This document shows positions 40,297 through 45,602 of a stretch of DNA of 45,602 nucleotides, one piece after another. The stretch comes from JAOPZW01 sp036555665. Lineage in GTDB: Bacteria > Actinomycetota > Thermoleophilia > Solirubrobacterales > Solirubrobacteraceae. The number at the start of each line of letters is the position of its first letter. The first letter of the stretch is position 1. The position numbers and the translations under genes were made by a program. Under the pieces are notes generated by a model. It searched no databases. It had not been told where the DNA came from and saw only the letters and a list, made by a program, of their open reading frames with translations. The DNA is taken from contig DATBKW010000258.1 of NCBI GenBank assembly GCA_036555665.1, forward strand, positions 1-45,602, given 5' to 3'.

Positions 40297-40983
40297 CTAG
40301 ACGCGCGGCACAGCGGCGAGGCGGTCCAGCGCCTCGGTGCCGACCATCGATAGCCCGAGCGCGCGGCCGGCCTCGAACAGCTCCTGCCAAGCGCTGACCG
40401 CCTGCTCGGCATCGACGACGAGCAGGAAGCGCTGGGCGGTCTCGCGCAGCACCAGCACCGGGCCGCCGGCAAACCAGCACTCGGCCACGGCGCCCACCGC
40501 CATCTCGGGCAGCCCGGCGTCGTCGAGCAGGCGCTCCGCCCGCGGGCCCACGAGCGTGAGGGCGCTGGCCGTCTCGGAGCGGTCGACGAGGTCCAGCGGG
40601 GCGCCGTGGGCGACGGCCTCGCGCACGATGCGCCTCCAGCGCGCCGTCGCGCTCCACGAGCCGGCGATGACCACGCGGTCGGGCGCGACGCGGCAGCACC
40701 ACGCGCCGGCGGTGCGGATCGCGTCGCCGGGCTCCGGGACCCGGCCGTCGACCGCGTCGCCGAGGATCTGCGCCAGCCACGGCGCGGGACCGGCGAGCTC
40801 GAGCGTGCCGAGGTCCGAGCGGACCGCCAGCCCGACGCGTTTGACGCACACGGCCAGCTCGGTCGCGGTCGATCCGAAGTTGGCGGCCACCGGGTGGCCG
40901 TCGCGGACGACCATGACGCCGCCGGCGCGCAGGACGCGGTCGGCGATCGTGAGCGTGGCGAACTCCCCGCGGGTGGCGGTCAT
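40297..40983 (-). CDS. GcvT-like folate-binding protein (aminomethyltransferase/SoxG-like)
   Basis: A 228-residue protein with the GcvT/YgfZ/SoxG fold: WCCRVAPDRVVIAGSW, ASALTLVGPRAERLLDDAGLP and a barrel end AVSAWQELFEAGRALGLSMVGTEALDRLAA, the last segment resembling the alpha-L-G-x-x-x-x-G-T-E-A-L-D-x-L end of T-protein. It is too short to be a full T-protein, so it may be a THF-binding subunit or partner. ATG at 40983 follows a TAGGTT box by 8 nt. It leads the operon with HMT fusion copy 2 and the LuxR-type gene, hinting that folate-bound methyl groups feed the fusion enzyme. Confidence 0.75.
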   Translation of the reverse strand: MTATRGEFATLTIADRVLRAGGVMVVRDGHPVAANFGSTATELAVCVKRVGLAVRSDLGTLELAGPAPWLAQILGDAVDGRVPEPGDAIRTAGAWCCRVAPDRVVIAGSWSATARWRRIVREAVAHGAPLDLVDRSETASALTLVGPRAERLLDDAGLPEMAVGAVAECWFAGGPVLVLRETAQRFLLVVDAEQAVSAWQELFEAGRALGLSMVGTEALDRLAAVPRV

Positions 40984-40991
40984 GGCTCTGG

Positions 40992-40997
40992 AACCTA
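40992..40997 (-). promoter_or_regulatory. Putative -10 box (TAGGTT) of the GcvT-like gene
   Basis: 8 nt before the ATG at 40983; leaderless start likely. Confidence 0.45.
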
Positions 40998-41019
40998 GTC
41001 CGGCGCGGAGGCGCCCGCG

Positions 41020-41035
41020 CCTGCCCATGGGCAGG
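41020..41035. promoter_or_regulatory. Perfect 16-bp palindrome in a divergent promoter region
   Basis: CCTGCCCATGGGCAGG lies 23 bp upstream of the GcvT-like gene's -10 box and 48 bp upstream of the recJ -10 box. A gapless palindrome there is a good operator candidate for either gene. Confidence 0.5.
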
Positions 41036-41040
41036 TCTTG

Positions 41041-41058
41041 CCCTCCCCTTCGGGAGGG
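41041..41058. repeat. Hairpin CCCTCCC-cttc-GGGAGGG
   Basis: A perfect 7-bp stem with a 4-nt loop, 5 bp after the 16-bp palindrome. Both flanking genes point away, so a terminator is not expected; it may be a second operator half or a residue of an older gene end. Confidence 0.45.
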
Positions 41059-41082
41059 GGAAGATCCGTCCGCCCGCGCGCC

Positions 41083-41088
41083 TAGCGT
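41083..41088 (+). promoter_or_regulatory. Putative -10 box (TAGCGT) of recJ
   Basis: 9 nt before the GTG at 41098; no Shine-Dalgarno. Confidence 0.45.
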
Positions 41089-41097
41089 CCTTGCGCC

Positions 41098-43503
41098 GTG
41101 CAACGCCGTCTGGACATCCCGCCCGCCCCGATGCAGCAGGTGCGCGCGCTCGAGCGTTCGCTCGGCGTCAGCTTCGCGGTGGCGCAGGTCCTGGTGCGCC
41201 GCGGGCTGGGCGAGGAGCCGGCCGCGCGCGCGTGGCTCGCGGCCGCCGAGCGCCACGATCCCTCGGTCTTCGCGGGGATCGACCGCGCGGTTGCGCTGGT
41301 GCTGGGTCACGTGCAGGCGGGCTCGCGCATCACGGTCCACGGCGACTACGACGTCGACGGCGTGTACTCGACGGCGATCCTCGTGCGCGTGCTGCGCTCG
41401 CTCGGTGCCTCGGTCGACTGGTACCTGCCCAGCCGCATCGACGACGGGTACGGTCTCGCCGCGGCGACCGTCGATCGCCTGGCGGCGCGGGGCACGCGCC
41501 TGCTGGTCACCGCCGACTGCGCGATCACGGCGGTCGAGGAGGTTGCCCGCGCGCGCGAGGCGGGCATCGACGTGGTCGTCACCGACCATCACAGCCCGCG
41601 CGCCGACGGCGCGCTGCCCGATGCGCCGATCGTGCACCCCGCCGTGTGCGGCTATCCCTGCGCGGACCTGTGCGCGACCGGGGTCGCCCACAAGCTCGCC
41701 GCCGCGCTGCTGACGGGCGCGGGCCGCGACCCCGCGGGCGCGGACGAAGACCTCGATCTCGTCGCCCTGGCCACCGTCGCCGACTGTGTGCCGCTGCGCG
41801 ACGAGAACCGCAGGCTGGTCCGCGAAGGCCTGCGCGCGCTGGCGGCCTCGCGGCGGCCGGGGATCCGCGCGCTGCTGCGCGTCGCCCGCGTCGACCCCGG
41901 CGCGCTCGACGCCCGAGCGATCGGCTTTCGGCTCGCGCCGCGCATCAACGCGGCCGGGCGCCTGTACCGGGCGGATGCGGGGCTCGAGCTCGTGCTCACC
42001 GACGACGCCGAGCGCGCTGCCGCGATCGCCGAGGAGCTCGATCGCGCCAACACCGAACGCCGCCACACCGAGACGCGGATCCTCTTCGAGGCCGAGACGC
42101 TGGTGCGCGAGGCCGGCGAGCAGCCGGCCTACGTCCTGGCCGCCGACGGCTGGCATCCAGGCGTGATCGGCATCGTCGCCTCGCGGATCGCCGAGCGCCA
42201 CCACCGGCCGTGCGTGCTCGTCGCGCTCGACGGCGACGAGGGGACCGGGTCGGGCCGTTCGATCCCCGCCTTCGACCTGCTCGCGGGGCTCGATGCGAGC
42301 GCCCCGCACCTGCTGCGCCACGGCGGCCATCGCGCCGCGGCCGGGTGCAGCGTGGCGCGTGTTGAGGTCGATGCGTTTCGCGCCGCGTTCGTCGGGCACG
42401 CCGCTGTGGTGCTGGACGCTCAGGACCTCGTGCCCGTCGAGCGCGTCGACGCGGTCGTCGCCGGCGACGAGCTCGGGCTCGAACTGGCCGAGGAGCTCGA
42501 GCGCCTCGCGCCGTTCGGGATCGGCAACCCGGCGGTCTCGCTGCTCGTCCCGGCCGCGCGGCTGGCCGATCCACGGCCCATGGGGGAGGACGGGCGCCAT
42601 CTGCGCTTCACCGTCGAGGCCGGCGGGCACCGCGCCCGCGCGGTCGCCTTCGGCGTGAATCGCCTCCCCGATGCCGAGGTCAGCGACGCAACCTTCACGC
42701 TCGAGCTCAACGAGTACAACGGCGCGGTGGAACCGCGGCTGGTCCTGCGCCATGCCCAGCCGCCGGCGCCGGCGCCGATCGAGGTGCTCGACGAGCCCGC
42801 CGACGCGGTGGAAGCCGCGCTGGCCGAGCTCGCGTGCCCGCTGCCCGTCGCGGGTGCCGCAGAGCGGGCGCCGGGCGTCCCGCGCGATCGTCGCGGCGGC
42901 GGCGCGGCCGGCACGATCGCTGCGCTCGTGGCCTCGGGCGAGCCGGTGCTCGTGGCGTGCGCCGACGCGCAGCGGCGCCGCGGCCACCTCGAAGGGCGCC
43001 TCGGCGGCTTCGCGCTCGCCGCCTGGCCCGTTCTGGAACGCGATCCGCGCGTGTTGGGCGGGTACGCGCACGTGGTCGCGCTCGATCCCCCCGCCGCCGA
43101 CGCACAGGCCGCGCTGATCGACGAGCGCTTCACGCTGGTCTGGGGCGCCGCCGAGACCGCCTACGCCCTGCGCGCCCACGAGGCGGGCTACGACCTGCGG
43201 CCGGTGGCGGGCGCCGTCTACCGCGCCCTGCGCTCGGGGCCGCTCGAGGCCGCCGTGGCCGCGGCGCCGTCGCCCGCCGCGGCGGGGCGCGCCCTGCGCG
43301 TCCTGGCGGAGCTGGGCCTGGTGCGAATCGACGGCCGCGCCGCCACGCTGCCAACCGCCGCGCGCACCGAGCTCGAACGCTCGGCCGCCTTCGGCGCCTA
43401 CACGACGCGCCTGGCCGAGGGCCGCGCGCGGCTGGCACCCGCCGCTCGCCCCGAGTCGGCCGCTCGCCCCGAGCCGGCCGCTCGCCCGGCTCGCGCCGCT
43501 TAG
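41098..43503 (+). CDS. recJ: Single-stranded-DNA-specific exonuclease RecJ
   Basis: An 801-residue DHH/DHHA1 5'-3' ssDNA exonuclease for recombination and repair. Catalytic acids: HGDYDVDG (D83, D85, D87), VTAD (D140) and DHH at 163-165; then DLVALATVADCVPL, APRINAAGR, the DHHA1 motif GRSIPAFDLL...HGGHRAAAG, and an OB-like domain (RLVLRHAQPP). About 230 further residues form a C-terminal domain of a kind seen in some long RecJ proteins. The last 20 residues come from an 18-bp tandem repeat (AARPES/AARPEP/AARPAR). GTG start; the stop overlaps the convergent DUF427 gene by 4 bp. Confidence 0.94.
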   Translation: MQRRLDIPPAPMQQVRALERSLGVSFAVAQVLVRRGLGEEPAARAWLAAAERHDPSVFAGIDRAVALVLGHVQAGSRITVHGDYDVDGVYSTAILVRVLRSLGASVDWYLPSRIDDGYGLAAATVDRLAARGTRLLVTADCAITAVEEVARAREAGIDVVVTDHHSPRADGALPDAPIVHPAVCGYPCADLCATGVAHKLAAALLTGAGRDPAGADEDLDLVALATVADCVPLRDENRRLVREGLRALAASRRPGIRALLRVARVDPGALDARAIGFRLAPRINAAGRLYRADAGLELVLTDDAERAAAIAEELDRANTERRHTETRILFEAETLVREAGEQPAYVLAADGWHPGVIGIVASRIAERHHRPCVLVALDGDEGTGSGRSIPAFDLLAGLDASAPHLLRHGGHRAAAGCSVARVEVDAFRAAFVGHAAVVLDAQDLVPVERVDAVVAGDELGLELAEELERLAPFGIGNPAVSLLVPAARLADPRPMGEDGRHLRFTVEAGGHRARAVAFGVNRLPDAEVSDATFTLELNEYNGAVEPRLVLRHAQPPAPAPIEVLDEPADAVEAALAELACPLPVAGAAERAPGVPRDRRGGGAAGTIAALVASGEPVLVACADAQRRRGHLEGRLGGFALAAWPVLERDPRVLGGYAHVVALDPPAADAQAALIDERFTLVWGAAETAYALRAHEAGYDLRPVAGAVYRALRSGPLEAAVAAAPSPAAAGRALRVLAELGLVRIDGRAATLPTAARTELERSAAFGAYTTRLAEGRARLAPAARPESAARPEPAARPARAA
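43441..43500 (+). repeat. 18-bp tandem repeat, 3.3 copies, in the recJ 3' end
   Basis: Units start at 43441, 43459 and 43477 with a final GCCGCT; units 1 and 2 differ by one base. They encode AARPES, AARPEP, AARPAR, AA. In-frame length, so copy number changes would not disrupt the gene. Confidence 0.85.
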
Positions 43504-44273
43504 GAGAACTTCGTCGCCGGCCGCCCCTGGTGGACGCCGTCGACGTAGATGTCGACCTTCTCGTTATAGAAGCTGATCAGGCCGATGATTCGCTGGCTCT
43601 CGGGCAGCGGCGCCCGGTAGGACCACGCGAAGTCCTCGTGGACGCGGTCGCCGGCGCGGACCGACCAGTACTCCGCCTGACCCTTGTATGGGCAGTAGCT
43701 CACGGTCTCTGTATGCGTGAGCAGGTCCAGGCGCACGTCGGTCTTGGGGATGTAGTAGCGGACGGGCAGGCCCGTCTCGAAGAGCAGCCTGGCGTTCCTT
43801 GTCTCGGCGACGGTGATCCCATCGACCTGCACCTCGACGTGGCGCGAGCTGGGGAGGATGTCGACGCGCGTGTACGGGTCGCGCGGGTGCACGAAGACCT
43901 CCTCGTCCTCCTCGAACCAGGCGTCCATCGCGGCCCAGTCGATGCGGATGAGGTCGCGCAGCTCCTCGATCGCCGAGTCCTCGTAGCGCCACGCCGCCCC
44001 GGGCACGCTCTTTCCGCCCGCGGTCACGGTGAACGTGCTCGCGTCGCCGCGGCTCGGCGAGTGGACGGTGCCGCCGTCGGGCTCGAGCGCGTCGGCGCGC
44101 ACGTCGTCGACGGGGAAGTAGTAAGCGGGGTAGTAGGGGATCTCCCAGACGAGCACGGGGTGCAGCGTGTCGGCCACGACCTCGCCGCCCAGGTAGGCGC
44201 GGACCCGCTTGGCGCTCGGCTCGATGCGGATCCGCCCGCGGCCTGTGGCGGCCTCGGCCTGGACGGCGCTCAT
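43500..44273 (-). CDS. Tandem DUF427 domain protein
   Basis: A 257-residue protein with two DUF427 repeats: about 15-125 (RIRIEPSAKRVRAYLGGEVVADT...EIPYYPAYYFP) and about 140-250 (HVEVQVDGITVAETRNARLLFETGLPVRYYIPKTDVR...YCPYKGQAEYWSV). Each has the family Tyr/Pro-rich core. No enzymatic function is established. ATG overlaps the stop of the 64-residue gene upstream by 4 bp. Confidence 0.85.
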   Translation of the reverse strand: MSAVQAEAATGRGRIRIEPSAKRVRAYLGGEVVADTLHPVLVWEIPYYPAYYFPVDDVRADALEPDGGTVHSPSRGDASTFTVTAGGKSVPGAAWRYEDSAIEELRDLIRIDWAAMDAWFEEDEEVFVHPRDPYTRVDILPSSRHVEVQVDGITVAETRNARLLFETGLPVRYYIPKTDVRLDLLTHTETVSYCPYKGQAEYWSVRAGDRVHEDFAWSYRAPLPESQRIIGLISFYNEKVDIYVDGVHQGRPATKFS

Positions 44274-44464
44274 GCCGCCCGCTCCTCGGCCGGCTCGGCC
44301 AGCACGCCCATCGCCTCGGCGGCGAGCGGCTCGTCGGCCGCGGCGTCGTTGTGGCGGTCGGAGATCTGGTGGATGTAGCTCGCCACGATCCCGCGCTTGA
44401 TGCGCCGGTGCCGCTGCACGCGCCGCGCGGAGGGCGCCTCCGCAGGAATCCGGGTCTCGGTCAT
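44270..44464 (-). CDS. Small basic/helical hypothetical protein
   Basis: 64 residues. A basic central segment RRVQRHRRIKRGIVASYIHQISDRH (quoted here in parts: RRVQRHRRIKRG then IVASYIHQISDRH) is followed by an Ala/Glu-rich tail. GAGGAG lies 6-11 nt before the ATG, one of the few clear Shine-Dalgarno sites in the window. No named family recognised; it is coupled to the DUF427 gene. An inverted repeat GTTCGA-N6-TCGAAC lies upstream at 44484-44501. Confidence 0.65.
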   Translation of the reverse strand: MTETRIPAEAPSARRVQRHRRIKRGIVASYIHQISDRHNDAAADEPLAAEAMGVLAEPAEERAA

Positions 44465-44483
44465 GGTTTGCTCCTCAGCCGTA

Positions 44484-44501
44484 GTTCGATGCTCGTCGAA
44501 C
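44484..44501. promoter_or_regulatory. Inverted repeat GTTCGA-tgctcg-TCGAAC
   Basis: Perfect 6-bp arms 20 bp upstream of the 64-residue gene and 85 bp upstream of relA/spoT, within their divergent gap. The half-site order is opposite to the actinobacterial LexA box (TCGAAC-N4-GTTCGA). Possible operator or mRNA hairpin. Confidence 0.35.
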
Positions 44502-44572
44502 TCTATCAAACCGCGGTCCTCGGCCCGCCCGAATTCCGCCCAACAGTCCATGGTGGGGGCTGATCGCTCGGG

Positions 44573-44578
44573 TACCCT
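44573..44578 (+). promoter_or_regulatory. Putative -10 box (TACCCT) of relA/spoT
   Basis: 7 nt before the ATG at 44586; no Shine-Dalgarno; leaderless start likely. Confidence 0.45.
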
Positions 44579-44585
44579 CTTTCCC

Positions 44586-45602
44586 ATGGCCTCCGAGCCG
44601 CGCACCGACCCGCCGCCCGCGGCCGCCCCGGCCCAGCGCAATGGCGGCCGGGCACCGTCGGAGCGCGTGCCGGTCGATCGCGTCGTGCACCCCGAGCAGC
44701 ACGCGCCTGTCGTCCGCGCCGACCTCACCGACAACGAACGCCGGCTGCTCGGCGACCTCTTCGCGATCGTCGAGGAGCACTCCGAGGACGCCGCGGTCGC
44801 GATCGAACGCCCGCGCGTGGAGGACGCGTTCCTCTTCGCCTGCGAGCACCACGCCGATCAGCGCCGCAAATCGGGCGAGGACTTCATCACCCATCCGGTC
44901 GGTGTCGCCAAGATCTGCGCGGGCATGCGCCTGGACACCGAGACGCTGTGCGCGGCGCTGCTGCACGACACCGTCGAGGACACCAGCGCGTCGCTCGACG
45001 AGGTGCGCGATCGCTTCGGCGACGAGGTCGCCACGCTCGTCGACGGCGTCACCAAGCTCACCGGCATCACCTTCACCAGCCGCGACGAGGCGCAGGCCGA
45101 GAACTACCGCAAGATGATGGTCGCGATGGCCACGGACATCCGGGTCATCCTCATCAAGCTCGCCGACCGCCTGCACAACATGCGCACCATCGGCGCGCTG
45201 CCCAAGCAGAAGCAGATCGACAAGGCCAAGGAGACCCTGGAGATCTACGCGCCGATCGCGCACCGCCTCGGCATCCACGCGATCAAGTGGGAGCTCGAGG
45301 ACCTCGCTTTCGCCGCGCTGCACCCGCGCAAGTACCAGGAGATCAAGGGCCTGGTCAACCAACAGCGCGACGAGCGCGAGGAGTACGTGCAGCGCAGCGG
45401 CTCGGAGCTCACGCGCGAGCTCGACGCGCTCGGCATCCACGCCGAGATCGCGGGGCGCGCGAAGCACTTCTATTCGATCTACTCGAAGATGACCAAGAAG
45501 GGCCGCGAGTTCAACGAGATCTACGACCTCACGGCCATGCGGGTCATCGTCGACTCGGTGAAGGACTGCTACGGAGCGGTCGGCGTCATCCACTCGCTGT
45601 GG
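44586..45602 (+). CDS. relA: RelA/SpoT-family (p)ppGpp synthetase/hydrolase (5' part, runs off the right edge)
   Basis: 339 codons are visible. The HD hydrolase domain (about 75-225) has HHADQRRKSGEDFITHP, the HDxxED motif LLHDTVEDT and KLADRLHNMRTIGAL, so it is probably bifunctional as in actinobacterial Rel. The synthetase domain begins near 270 with KHFYSIYSKMTKKG and YDLTAMRVIVDSVKDCYGAVG. A 45-residue Ala/Pro-rich N-terminal extension precedes the core. The TGS and ACT domains expected in a full-length Rel would lie beyond the window. Confidence 0.95.
   Translation, partial: MASEPRTDPPPAAAPAQRNGGRAPSERVPVDRVVHPEQHAPVVRADLTDNERRLLGDLFAIVEEHSEDAAVAIERPRVEDAFLFACEHHADQRRKSGEDFITHPVGVAKICAGMRLDTETLCAALLHDTVEDTSASLDEVRDRFGDEVATLVDGVTKLTGITFTSRDEAQAENYRKMMVAMATDIRVILIKLADRLHNMRTIGALPKQKQIDKAKETLEIYAPIAHRLGIHAIKWELEDLAFAALHPRKYQEIKGLVNQQRDEREEYVQRSGSELTRELDALGIHAEIAGRAKHFYSIYSKMTKKGREFNEIYDLTAMRVIVDSVKDCYGAVGVIHSLW

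Noticed and set aside
44484..44501. LexA/SOS box before relA
   Set aside because: The half-sites are in the opposite order (GTTCGA-N6-TCGAAC) to the actinobacterial SOS box and the spacing is 6, not 4.
1..45602. tRNA, rRNA, CRISPR arrays, insertion sequences or prophage genes
   Set aside because: None recognised by eye: no CCA-ended cloverleaf, no regularly spaced repeats, no transposase, integrase or phage structural motifs.

Overview
The window is 45.6 kb of very GC-rich chromosomal DNA with dense, often 4-bp-overlapping genes and frequent GTG/TTG starts. Gene content (yebC, ruvCAB, a fused secDF, recJ, a RelA/SpoT gene, an Rv1264-like adenylate cyclase, SARP-free LuxR/PadR/IclR regulators, heterotetrameric sarcosine oxidase) and codon style point to a high-GC actinobacterium. 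The small lineage-type proteins and the abundance of DUF559-type genes suggest the Thermoleophilia/Solirubrobacterales. That placement is inference, because there is no rRNA in the window.

Layout. 1-5.1 kb: the 5' part of a PutA-type proline dehydrogenase gene (minus), a decayed AbiEi/DUF559 gene behind a 20-bp hairpin, then rpiB-like isomerase, a GT4 glycosyltransferase and a NarL-type two-component pair. 5.3-9.7 kb: a tiny secreted His/Cys protein, SDR plus a divergent QueA paralog (plus strand), facing a metallo-beta-lactamase-fold hydrolase and phosphomannomutase (minus). 9.7-15.1 kb: yebC, an MFS exporter, a class III adenylate cyclase (minus) and ruvC-ruvA-ruvB. 15.1-19.9 kb: a 97-nt highly structured intergenic element, a RodZ-tail-like membrane protein, a zinc-ribbon/PAS-like protein, and a single-chain SecDF with a small membrane protein behind it.

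20.2-30.7 kb is one run of ten minus-strand genes with gaps of about 30 nt or less. It reads soxD-soxA-soxG-soxB, fhs (formate-THF ligase), a cyclodeaminase-family gene, a methyltransferase/GT2 fusion, a GT39-like membrane glycosyltransferase and two small genes. A perfect 9-5-9 palindrome lies between soxD and a divergent iclR-type regulator. The C1 theme continues at 31.6-41 kb with metK, two paralogous fusions of a homocysteine S-methyltransferase domain to a SAM-dependent methyltransferase domain, and a GcvT-like folate-binding protein. A 4CL-like acyl-CoA ligase and LuxR/PadR regulators lie among them. recJ, a tandem-DUF427 gene, a small protein and the 5' part of relA/spoT close the window.

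How the genes may work together: sarcosine oxidase delivers methylene-THF and glycine. Fhs and the cyclodeaminase-family protein interconvert THF one-carbon units. The HMT-methyltransferase fusions with MetK look like a compact homocysteine-to-methionine-to-SAM-to-methylated-product unit. The two fusion proteins, and their tight link to metK, are the most promising undescribed system here. A second general observation is that at least nine transcription units start 6-9 nt after a TASNNT-like (-10) box without a convincing Shine-Dalgarno sequence, which suggests widespread leaderless mRNAs.
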